From positions 40,370 through 104,369 of the forward strand of contig NZ_PYMA01000019.1 in NCBI RefSeq assembly GCF_003026495.1: a DNA stretch of 64,000 nucleotides, written 5' to 3'. The translations under genes and the position numbers were made by a program. The stretch comes from Photobacterium sanctipauli. Its GTDB lineage: Bacteria > Pseudomonadota > Gammaproteobacteria > Enterobacterales > Vibrionaceae. Of this stretch, positions 1 to 7,408 are shown one piece after another. Below the pieces are notes generated by a model that saw only the letters and a program-made list of their open reading frames with translations, made no database searches and was not told where the DNA came from. Every line of letters starts with the position of its first letter. Position 1 is the first letter of the stretch.

Positions 1-40
1 AAGCGTGAAATATGTGATCAATATCCTTTCATCCCGGTGC

Positions 41-70
41 TTGCAGGCGTATAGAGGGGGCGTTTACAAT
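41..70 (+). promoter_or_regulatory. Putative sigma70 promoter of rlmA
   Basis: A -35 like TTGCAG at 41-46 and a -10 like TACAAT at 65-70 are 18 bp apart and are followed by a GC-rich discriminator. The start codon of rlmA lies 33 bp further on. This is pattern reading only. Confidence 0.5.
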
Positions 71-102
71 GCGCTTCTACTTCATCAGCTCGGTAACAAC
101 TA

Positions 103-918
103 ATGTCATATCAATGCCCGCTTTGTCACTCGGCGCTTGAACAGCAAGCCAATACTTGGCGCTGCCACAATAATCATCAATTTGATTTAGCCAAGGAAGG
201 GTATGTCAATTTGATGCCGGCACATCACAAAGGATCCAAAAACCCTGGTGACAACAAGGAGATGATGCAGTCACGCCGTTTGTTTTTGGAAGCCGGCCAC
301 TATGATCCTTTGAGAAAAAAGGTGATTGAAGCCCTAGAGCAATACCTGCCAGAGCAAGCCGAGCAGCTATTGGATATTGGTTGTGGCGAAGGCTACTACA
401 CATCGGGCTTTGCCAGCGCCCTGCAAGATCACCCAGCCCTTGAAGTGCATGGGTTAGATATATCCAAGATCGCGGTTCGCTATGCTGCCAAGCGCTACAA
501 GCAATGCCACTTTTGTGTCGCTTCTAGCCACCGCTTACCCTTTGCCGACAATGCCCTTGACGGTATCGTTCGTATTTATGCCCCTTGTAAAACTGAAGAA
601 TTGGTTCGCTCTGTAAAACAAGGCGGCATTGTGGTCACGGTAACCCCGGCTGCACGCCACTTATACCAGTTAAAAGCGCTGATTTATAAGGATGTTAGGC
701 TGCATGACATGACAGCCGAAACCATCGACGGTTTCGAGTTGGTCAGTGATAACCAGTTGCAATACACCATGTCACTGGGCGGCGACGAGGCCACGGCACT
801 GATGCAAATGACCCCTTTTGCTTGGAAAACCAGCGATAAGGTATGGCAACAATTGGCAGCAAGCGATGTGTTTAGCTGCGAGGCCGACTTCTCAATCCGG
901 GTATACCGTAAGAAATAG
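103..918 (+). CDS. rlmA: 23S rRNA (guanine-N1)-methyltransferase RlmA
   Basis: This 271-residue protein is a cytoplasmic SAM-dependent enzyme that methylates N1 of G745 in 23S rRNA (E. coli numbering). The N-terminus carries the family zinc site, C5-x2-C8 ... C21-x3-H25, ahead of the conserved NLMPAHHKGSKNPGDNKEM stretch. A class I methyltransferase motif I (LLDIGCGEGYYT) is near residue 90. The length matches the family (about 269). It is a single gene followed by a long inverted repeat. The ATG at 103 has only a weak ribosome binding site but gives the expected N-terminus MSYQCPLC. Confidence 0.95.
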   Translation: MSYQCPLCHSALEQQANTWRCHNNHQFDLAKEGYVNLMPAHHKGSKNPGDNKEMMQSRRLFLEAGHYDPLRKKVIEALEQYLPEQAEQLLDIGCGEGYYTSGFASALQDHPALEVHGLDISKIAVRYAAKRYKQCHFCVASSHRLPFADNALDGIVRIYAPCKTEELVRSVKQGGIVVTVTPAARHLYQLKALIYKDVRLHDMTAETIDGFELVSDNQLQYTMSLGGDEATALMQMTPFAWKTSDKVWQQLAASDVFSCEADFSIRVYRKK

Positions 919-925
919 CCACCAA

Positions 926-963
926 TGATATTGGTTATCAATAACATTTGATAACCAATATCA
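926..963. terminator. Long inverted repeat after rlmA
   Basis: A perfect 16-bp stem (926-941 with 948-963, loop TAACAT) starts 7 bp after the rlmA stop. It is AT-rich and has no clean U tract, so it is either an unconventional terminator, a 3' stabiliser or a protein-binding dyad. Confidence 0.5.
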
Positions 964-987
964 ACTCATTTATCATCGCGCACTGTC

Positions 988-1017
988 TATAATTTCTTAA
1001 GCATACTTATTAAGTAT
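988..1017 (+). promoter_or_regulatory. -10 box with adjacent perfect palindrome upstream of the ChaN-like gene
   Basis: TATAAT at 988-993 is followed by a perfect 15-bp palindrome, ATACTTA-T-TAAGTAT, at 1003-1017. This puts the dyad around +4 to +18 of a transcript starting near 1000, a position typical of a repressor operator. The -35 is weak. The cognate protein is unknown. Confidence 0.4.
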
Positions 1018-1072
1018 CGTTTTTATCCCATACTTTCTGATGCTTACTAAAATACCAACGGTGCCGTAACCA

Positions 1073-2071
1073 ATGAATAAATGGCTTTCTCTTGGCTTAA
1101 TCAGCCTACTTGCGGGATGCGCATCCCAAGCTCCTTCAACCCAGCCACTTTCTACTCCGCCAATTACACAAGCGCCAGCCACGTTTTACGATTACACCAT
1201 CCATAGCCCGCAAGGCGAAACGATGACACTGTCAGCCCTTGCTGGTGCGCTGAAAGAGGCAGATGTCGTATTGGTCGGAGAGTGGCACGGCCATCCTGCC
1301 GCCCATTTACTCCAAGCTCAGCTGTTTGCTGCCCTTTACGCCCAGAACCCAAACATGGCGCTGTCCATGGAGCAATTCACCCGTGACAAACAGCATGTTG
1401 TGAACCAGTACCTGGCCAGCGAGATCGGTGAAAAGACACTGATTAAGGAAGGGAACGCTTGGCCAAATTACAGCAGCGACTACCGCCCATTGGTCGAGTT
1501 TGCCAAACAAAACCAGCTCGATGTCATTGCCGCCAACGCCCCGAAACCCATTGTGCGTTGCATTGGCAAGCAAGGACCCGGTTACCTGGATCGACTACCG
1601 GCAGTAGAACGTAAATGGGTGGCAGAAAGCCTGACACTCGACAACGACGCCTACCATGAGAAGTTCAATGCCTCAATGCACCATGGCGATGAGGAAAAAA
1701 CCAAGCGCCAGTTTGCCGCGCAAACCGCCTGGGATGACACCATGGCTGAGAGTATGGTGAACTACCTCGCCCTTAACCCTAGTAAGCAAATCATCCATAC
1801 CGCCGGCCTTTTCCATGTGGCAGAAGGCCTGGGCACTGCCGCCCGAATCAAGGCTCGCAACCCTAATCTCACGGTGATGATGGTCACGCCAGTGACAGAA
1901 AAAGCGCAGGTCGCAGAAGGCTCACCAGACTTTACGGTTGATGTTATGCCAATACCAACGGCCTATGTCGACAAAGATACGATGAAGGCGGCCATGAAAG
2001 AGATCTATGGTCGCAACCATGATTTGAAGTGCTACCAAGCAGCAGAAGATAATACCAACCTGGATAAGTAA
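1073..2071 (+). CDS. ChaN-family (haem-binding) lipoprotein
   Basis: This 332-residue protein starts with a lipoprotein signal ending in a lipobox (LLAGC, Cys16) with Ala at +2, which predicts the outer membrane. The rest matches the ChaN/PF04187 family (EreA/ChaN-like, Tiki-related fold). Visible family motifs are VGEWHGHPAAH near residue 70 and the SMEQF segment near 100. ChaN of Campylobacter binds haem, so an iron-uptake role is possible, but no haem or TonB genes are next to it. It sits alone between rlmA and an ABC transporter operon. The family call is firm; the ligand is inferred. Confidence 0.85.
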   Translation: MNKWLSLGLISLLAGCASQAPSTQPLSTPPITQAPATFYDYTIHSPQGETMTLSALAGALKEADVVLVGEWHGHPAAHLLQAQLFAALYAQNPNMALSMEQFTRDKQHVVNQYLASEIGEKTLIKEGNAWPNYSSDYRPLVEFAKQNQLDVIAANAPKPIVRCIGKQGPGYLDRLPAVERKWVAESLTLDNDAYHEKFNASMHHGDEEKTKRQFAAQTAWDDTMAESMVNYLALNPSKQIIHTAGLFHVAEGLGTAARIKARNPNLTVMMVTPVTEKAQVAEGSPDFTVDVMPIPTAYVDKDTMKAAMKEIYGRNHDLKCYQAAEDNTNLDK

Positions 2072-2678
2072 TTGATCTCAGTATTACGCAGGAAAAATCG
2101 TTGTTATCAAGGCAGAGATTGCAGTGACTAGTGGCTCTAATGACAAAATCTCTAACGTAGAGAACAGCGGTTTTAACCAGTAAGACTGATCAAGTGCTTA
2201 TGTAGGTTGGTATGAATAACCCGCGCCAGAAAGAACTGAACCCCACCGGCGGCCAAGCTTGTGGGGTTCATTGGGAGGAGATATTGACTCACAAGCTAAT
2301 ATCTCGAGTACCTTGCGGTACGGGGAAATTATCATGTTAACTACCTTGCCAGAAGCTGAATACCCTCTGCTGGGCATGCGACATAGAGCACATATTTGAT
2401 CCTAATTTCACCCTATCCATTTACTAATAGCTTGTTCAGCCATTTGCTCTCCATCTACAGAACACTCTTCCCCAAAATATTCTCACTACAGGGATATAAA
2501 CCGGGCAATACAGTCACGACCAAATATCCCCCTACCAAGAAACAATAGCCAAGACGATAAGAACACCAATTGTTTATTTTTTGTTAAATTTTATATGTTC
2601 TTTTTATGTGGTTTGCGATAAAACATTATGCCAAGAGGTGATAAAGCCTCGAATAATCACAACAGGGAGCTTGCGAAA
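2072..2678. other. Intergenic region with three consecutive hairpins
   Basis: This 607-bp stretch holds no convincing gene. It contains three stem-loops in a row: 2237-2246/2261-2270 (10 bp perfect), 2278-2285/2298-2305 (8 bp) and 2308-2312/2317-2321 (5 bp). None is followed by a U tract. The last 100 bp is AT-rich and probably contains the promoter of the ABC operon. Confidence 0.5.
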
Positions 2679-3653
2679 ATGGAATTCAATAAAAACAAAC
2701 TACTCACTGCAATTTGCATGGCCGCCTCAATGACATTGGCTTCAACCTCTGCACTTGCCGATGTCGCTAAAGTCGCCGTTTCCCAAATTGTCGAACACCC
2801 TGCACTTGATGCTGCGAGGGAGGGCTTGCTTGATGGCCTGAAAGAAAAAGGATATGTCGAAGGTGAGAACCTCGAGTTCACTTACCAAACCGCACAAGGT
2901 AACCCTGCGATTGCCGTCCAAATTGCCAAACAGTTTGTTGGCGAAAGGCCAGATGTCCTTGTCGGCATTGCCACCCCAACCGCGCAGGCACTGGCGGCTT
3001 CAACCCGCTCAATCCCTGTTGTCTTTACTGCCGTCACCGATCCGGTAGGCGCGAAGTTGGTCAAGAACATGGATAAGCCAAGCCGTAACGTCACAGGCCT
3101 GTCGGATCTGTCTCCTGTCGCCCAGCATGTTGAGCTAATGCAAGAGCTACTACCCGAGATGAAAAGCATTGGTGTTGTCTTCAACCCAGGTGAAGCTAAT
3201 GCCGTGGCCCTCGTCGAATTGCTGCGGGCAGCTGCCGATGAAAAAGGGCTCACCGTCGTTGAGGGCACCGCGCTGAAAAGTGCCGATGTCCAATCAGCGG
3301 CGCAAATTGTGGCGTCCAAGGCCGATGTTATTTACGCCCCAACCGACAATACCGTCGCCAGCGCCATTGAAGGTTTAGTCAATGCGGGCAACCAAGCCAA
3401 AACACCGATTGTCGGCGCTTCAACCACCTACATTGAAAGTGGTGCTCTGGCAGCCCTTGGGTTCGACTACTACCAAGTTGGGGTGCAAACCGCCGACTAT
3501 GTTGATGCCCTAATCAAAGGCAAAAAAGTCGCTGAGCTACCTGTAAAGGTGGCGAAAGGGTCTGATCTTGCGTTGAACCAAAAAGCAGCAGACAAACTGG
3601 GTATTACCTTCCCGAAATCCGTGGTTGAACGCGCCACCTCCATCGAGAAGTAA
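2679..3653 (+). CDS. ABC transporter substrate-binding protein (TrpX-like, PF04392)
   Basis: This is a periplasmic binding protein of the ABC_sub_bind (PF04392) family. An in-frame ATG exists at 2628, but the start at 2679 is preferred: it has a CAGGGAG ribosome site and begins directly with a signal peptide (MEFNKNKLLTAICMAASM..., cleavage near ALA-DVAK). The mature protein has two Rossmann-like lobes. It is the first gene of a binding protein-permease-ATPase operon. Family members are annotated as tryptophan/tyrosine or generally amino acid/purine binding. Nothing in the sequence fixes the ligand here. Confidence 0.85.
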   Translation: MEFNKNKLLTAICMAASMTLASTSALADVAKVAVSQIVEHPALDAAREGLLDGLKEKGYVEGENLEFTYQTAQGNPAIAVQIAKQFVGERPDVLVGIATPTAQALAASTRSIPVVFTAVTDPVGAKLVKNMDKPSRNVTGLSDLSPVAQHVELMQELLPEMKSIGVVFNPGEANAVALVELLRAAADEKGLTVVEGTALKSADVQSAAQIVASKADVIYAPTDNTVASAIEGLVNAGNQAKTPIVGASTTYIESGALAALGFDYYQVGVQTADYVDALIKGKKVAELPVKVAKGSDLALNQKAADKLGITFPKSVVERATSIEK

Positions 3654-3734
3654 CCACCATTCGCTCTGTGGTTCTATCCGTTTTTTAGATCCGCAGAGCC
3701 AACCCACCGTCTTATTATTGCAAGGAGAATAAGG

Positions 3735-4664
3735 ATGTCTTTCTTTGCCTTTATCGGTACCCTGGAAATCGGCCTGGTCTACGGTTTGGTGGCTCTCGGG
3801 GTGTACCTCACCTTCCGCGTTCTGGATTTCCCCGATCTCAGCGTCGACGGTAGCTTTCCAATGGGAGCCGCCGTTGCCGCCACCGCAATTGTTGCCGGCG
3901 TGGATCCATGGCTAGCCACGCTATTGGCGATTGGCGCGGGCGGCCTATGCGGCTTGGTCACCGCTTTTCTTGCTGTGCGCTGCGGTATCCTCCACCTGCT
4001 CGCCAGTATCCTCACTATGATTGCCGCGTTCTCGATCAACATTCGCATCATGGGCAGCCCCAACCTATCGCTGCTCGGGGAAGATACCCTATTCACCCCC
4101 TTCGAATTGCTTGCGTTCGACTGGGGTGTCGACGAGGGCCTTGTGCGCCTTGCCATTGTTGCGCTGTTGGTTATTTTCAGTGGTTGGTTTATCACCCGCT
4201 TGCTCGCTAGCGACTTTGGCCTTGGCCTTCGTGCGACCGGCGTCAACAGCCGTATGGTCAATGCCCAAGGCGGCAACACCGCGCTATATACCTACTTTGG
4301 CCTTGCGCTATCAAACGGCTTGGTTGGTTTTTCAGGCGCATTGTTTGCCCAAACCAACAGCTTTGCCGATGTCACTTCAGGCGTCGGCACCATCGTCGTC
4401 GGCCTTGCCGCCGTCATACTCGGGCAAACCTTGATCCCGGGACGCAAAATCTGGGTCGCGGTTGTGGCTGTGATCCTAGGCTCGGTGCTGTACCGCTTGG
4501 CGGTGGCATTTGCGCTAAGTAGCGGCATGTTCGGCTTGCAAGCGTCCGATCTTAACCTGATCACCGCTGTACTGGTTGCAATGGCACTCATCGCCCCAAG
4601 GATGAAAAGCCGCTTCCAACGCAAAAAGAAAAACAGTGCACTGGGTGCCAAGAAGTTAGCCTAA
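3735..4664 (+). CDS. ABC transporter permease
   Basis: A 309-residue polytopic inner membrane protein of the BPD_transp_2 type (related to LivH/RbsC-like permeases), with about eight to nine hydrophobic segments. It ends in a basic tail (RMKSRFQRKKKN...). It lies 81 bp after the binding protein and 20 bp before the ATPase. A good ribosome site (AAGGAGAA) precedes the ATG. It forms the channel of this importer. Confidence 0.85.
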   Translation: MSFFAFIGTLEIGLVYGLVALGVYLTFRVLDFPDLSVDGSFPMGAAVAATAIVAGVDPWLATLLAIGAGGLCGLVTAFLAVRCGILHLLASILTMIAAFSINIRIMGSPNLSLLGEDTLFTPFELLAFDWGVDEGLVRLAIVALLVIFSGWFITRLLASDFGLGLRATGVNSRMVNAQGGNTALYTYFGLALSNGLVGFSGALFAQTNSFADVTSGVGTIVVGLAAVILGQTLIPGRKIWVAVVAVILGSVLYRLAVAFALSSGMFGLQASDLNLITAVLVAMALIAPRMKSRFQRKKKNSALGAKKLA

Positions 4665-4684
4665 GCAGTATATAGGGAAATAAC

Positions 4685-5479
4685 ATGATTGAGCTAAACG
4701 ACATTCGCGTCACCTTCAATGAGGGGACGATACTGGAAAACCAGGCACTGAAGGGGGTTTCACTCCAAGTACCGGAAAAGCAATTTGTCACCGTCATTGG
4801 CTCTAATGGCGCGGGCAAGTCAACCTTGCTCGGTGCCGTCAGCGGCGAAACCCCGATGGTTGGCGGCCAAGTGCTTATCGACAATATTGATGTGACCAAC
4901 AAGTCGGTACACCAACGCGCCCAGTATGCTGCCAGGGTTTTCCAAGACCCACTCGCGGGCACCTGTGGCTCGCTCACTATCGAGGAGAACATGGCACTGG
5001 CCTACAAGCGAGGGGGGAAACGAAGCTGGAAGCTCGCGCTGTCCAGCAACCGGCGCAAGCTATTCCAAGAGCGGATCAGTATTTTGGGCCTTGGCCTCGA
5101 AGACAGGCTGGGCGATAGCATTGGCCTGCTGTCTGGCGGCCAGCGCCAAGCCGTCAGCTTGGTAATGGCAACATTGGCTGACAGCAAGCTCCTGCTGCTG
5201 GATGAACATACTGCTGCTCTCGATCCCCGTATGGCGGCTTTTGTCCTTGCTCTTACTAACAAAGTGGTGAAGGAGTTCGATTTGACCGTCATGATGGTGA
5301 CCCACTCGATGAAAGACGCCCTCACCTACGGTGAGCGAACCGTCATGCTTCACCAAGGGGAGATCGTACTGGATGTCGACGGAGAGGAACGGGCGCAAAT
5401 GGACGTCAAGCAGCTGCTTGAAATGTTCAGCAAGGTGCGGGGCGAGGAGCTGGCTGACGATAGCCTGCTGCTGAGTTAA
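4685..5479 (+). CDS. ABC transporter ATP-binding protein
   Basis: This 264-residue ATPase has a Walker A (GSNGAGKST, near residue 40), a signature (LSGGQRQAVSL, near 150), a Walker B with LLLLDEHTAALDP and a switch His (VTHSM). It completes the importer with the two genes upstream. The Walker B is followed by DEHTAALDP rather than the more usual DEPT; this variant is normal in this subfamily. It is the last gene of the operon, which ends at the tandem hairpins at 5528-5575. Confidence 0.9.
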   Translation: MIELNDIRVTFNEGTILENQALKGVSLQVPEKQFVTVIGSNGAGKSTLLGAVSGETPMVGGQVLIDNIDVTNKSVHQRAQYAARVFQDPLAGTCGSLTIEENMALAYKRGGKRSWKLALSSNRRKLFQERISILGLGLEDRLGDSIGLLSGGQRQAVSLVMATLADSKLLLLDEHTAALDPRMAAFVLALTNKVVKEFDLTVMMVTHSMKDALTYGERTVMLHQGEIVLDVDGEERAQMDVKQLLEMFSKVRGEELADDSLLLS

Positions 5480-5527
5480 TCTCACTTCTTCATCGCTACC
5501 ACGGTGGATTTAAAGTAAACTATGGTT

Positions 5528-5575
5528 ACCCAAGCTGCTTGGGTATACAGTGCCCAGCCATGCTGGGCCTTTTTG
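5528..5575 (+). terminator. Tandem hairpins and terminator after the ABC operon
   Basis: A 7-bp hairpin (ACCCAAG-CTG-CTTGGGT, 5528-5544) is followed at once by GCCCAGC-CAT-GCTGGGC (5552-5568) and CTTTTTG. The second is a standard intrinsic terminator. It ends only 15 bp before the start of the next gene. Confidence 0.8.
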
Positions 5576-5589
5576 ACTTTAGGAAAACC

Positions 5590-5892
5590 ATGAAAAAAAC
5601 ATTTGCTTTAACTCACCCTAAAAAAGCGGTGCCGCGTGTTGTCGAAGCCGTTAAGTATGAAGTGAAAAAATACCTTCGCCGCGAGCGCAACAAAGCGCTA
5701 CCAGCAGGTGCTGACTACTGGGATTTTGATTGTAAGTTTGGCCATACCGAGCAGGAAGCAAAGGTTATCCATGTAAAAGAGATCAACAAGTGCATTGATG
5801 AAGCCGAGACGTTGGCGCTGACTTCATTCTACCTTGAGATCCTAGCGAAGCCGGCAACCCGTGCTAAACGCGAAGTAGAAGACGAAGAGTAA
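5590..5892 (+). CDS. DUF6172 family protein
   Basis: A 100-residue basic-then-acidic cytoplasmic protein starting MKKTFALTHPKK and ending in an acidic tail (REVEDEE). An upstream ATG at 5539 is open but lies inside the terminator hairpin of the previous operon. The start at 5590 has AGGA 6 bp upstream and fits the family N-terminus. The conserved core contains KYEVKKYLRRERNK and the WDFDCKFG segment. I recognise it as DUF6172 from memory. Function is unknown and no signal peptide or membrane segment is present. Confidence 0.75.
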   Translation: MKKTFALTHPKKAVPRVVEAVKYEVKKYLRRERNKALPAGADYWDFDCKFGHTEQEAKVIHVKEINKCIDEAETLALTSFYLEILAKPATRAKREVEDEE

Positions 5893-5908
5893 TCACCCGT
5901 TTTCAAGG

Positions 5909-5934
5909 CAAAGCCACCGACCACTGTGGCTTTG
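5909..5934 (+). terminator. Hairpin after the DUF6172 gene
   Basis: A 9-bp perfect stem CAAAGCCAC/GTGGCTTTG with an 8-nt loop lies 16 bp after the stop codon. The following T tract is weak (TCTACTT). Confidence 0.6.
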
Positions 5935-6038
5935 TCTACTTCCAATTTATCTTCGCTCCCATTTTTTCCCCTATTTCCCCCTCGTTGTAATTTTCCCCAC
6001 TCCTCTCTTTGATGCCGCGCAGATTTATTTCTCGCCCC

Positions 6039-6064
6039 TTACATACATACAAGAATGTATGTAA
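6039..6064. promoter_or_regulatory. AcrR/TetR-type operator of the RND operon
   Basis: A perfect 26-bp dyad reads TTACATACAT-N6-ATGTATGTAA and lies 40 bp before the adaptor gene. From memory it has the same half-sites and spacing as the E. coli AcrR operator in front of acrAB. The TetR protein encoded at 10608-11213 is the obvious ligand. Confidence 0.8.
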
Positions 6065-6103
6065 AATTAAACCAATCTCTCAATCCCTATTCAGAGCACA
6101 ACA

Positions 6104-7408
6104 ATGAAACGTCGATCACTCACTGCCAAGGCATGGCTGTTATTGCCATTGGGTTTACTGTTACTCACGGGCTACCGCTTTAGCCAACTTGAAGACAGTA
6201 GCCAAACCCAACCCGCGCCACCACAACCGGTGAAGGTACAAACGGAACAAATCGTCCCCGAGTTGCTGACAGGCTGGTCATTCTCGGAAGGGACGGTACA
6301 AGCCTACCGAAAGGCTTTTCTAGATTTCGAAATGCCGGGCAAGGTTGTCACCATTGGCGAGTTGGAAAATGGCACCCAGCTAAGGGAGGGGGCTCGGGTA
6401 TTTGGCCCTGATGACACAATCGAGCGCGGGCAGCTGCTTGCTCAGATCGACAGCCGCCAAAATTCAGCCTCGGTGAAAGCGCTGGAAGCCCGCTTGCAAG
6501 CCGTAAGGGCGCAAAAGCAAGAGGCCGAGGCACGCCTTCAGCAAGCTGAGAATGATCTCGCCCTTTCCAAACAAAACTTTGCCCGCATGCAAGAAGTGTA
6601 TGAGCGCGGTGTGATCTCCCAAGACGAGTTCGAGCGCAACAAAACCGCCCTACTCAACGCCCAATCAGCGGTTGCAATGAACATCAGCGCGCTGGAAGCC
6701 ATCGAATCGGAGATCCTGAGTGTCTCTGCCGATATCAACCGCGAAACCGTCAGCCTTGAGAAAACCAGCCTGTTTGCCCCGTTCAACGGCTACATCGCGG
6801 CAATGAACATCCGCGAAGATAACCACTACTACCCACCAGCAGGTATCACATCTAACCGTGATCGTGAGGCCAGCAGTGCCATCGTTGTCGTCGATGACAG
6901 CCTACTCGAAATCCAGCTGGAGTTACCGGTTGAAGATGCACGCTTGCTCAAAGAAGGCCAAACCGTATATCTCGCCAGTGACAATGCCACGCTGTATCGT
7001 GCCGAGGAAAATCAGTTCACCGGTCACAGCGTGGTTGAAGGAAGCATCTGGTCGGTCAGCCCGACCATTAACCTCCAGCGCCGCTCGCAAAGCGTGAAAG
7101 TGCGCGTCCACAACGATGAGCAACGGCTTATCGACGGCGAGTTTGTCCGGGCATGGATAGCCTCAACCGTTATCGAGGATGCGGTTTCGCTTCCTATTTA
7201 CGCCATCTCTTTCCGTAGCGGCAACGCCTTTGCCTTTGTGGTAAACCAAGACGATCAGGTAGAAGAGCGCCAGCTCTCCCTTGGCCTGCAAGGCCTACGC
7301 CGAATCGAAGTATTGAGCGGGCTTGAAGCTGGCGAGCAGGTTGTCACCCGAGGGCAGCACTTGTTGGTCAACGGCAGCCAGGTTGAGGTAGTAGGAGCCA
7401 GCCAATGA
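6104..7408 (+). CDS. RND efflux periplasmic adaptor (membrane fusion protein)
   Basis: A 434-residue HlyD/AcrA-type adaptor. Residues about 10-26 form an N-terminal membrane anchor with no lipobox. This is followed by a lipoyl/barrel-sandwich half and an alpha-helical hairpin rich in Ala, Gln and Glu (around residues 125-205, ARLQAVRAQKQEAEARLQQ). The second lipoyl half, beta-barrel and membrane-proximal domain come last. It overlaps the pump gene by 4 bp (ATGA), so the two are translationally coupled. The AcrR-like operator lies just upstream. It should join the inner membrane pump to a TolC-type channel, which is not encoded here. Confidence 0.9.
   Translation: MKRRSLTAKAWLLLPLGLLLLTGYRFSQLEDSSQTQPAPPQPVKVQTEQIVPELLTGWSFSEGTVQAYRKAFLDFEMPGKVVTIGELENGTQLREGARVFGPDDTIERGQLLAQIDSRQNSASVKALEARLQAVRAQKQEAEARLQQAENDLALSKQNFARMQEVYERGVISQDEFERNKTALLNAQSAVAMNISALEAIESEILSVSADINRETVSLEKTSLFAPFNGYIAAMNIREDNHYYPPAGITSNRDREASSAIVVVDDSLLEIQLELPVEDARLLKEGQTVYLASDNATLYRAEENQFTGHSVVEGSIWSVSPTINLQRRSQSVKVRVHNDEQRLIDGEFVRAWIASTVIEDAVSLPIYAISFRSGNAFAFVVNQDDQVEERQLSLGLQGLRRIEVLSGLEAGEQVVTRGQHLLVNGSQVEVVGASQ

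Noticed and set aside
2334..2399. 21-codon ORF after the triple hairpin region
   Set aside because: A weak GGGGAA site is present, but the peptide has no distinctive features and no terminator, unlike the small ORF at 28450.
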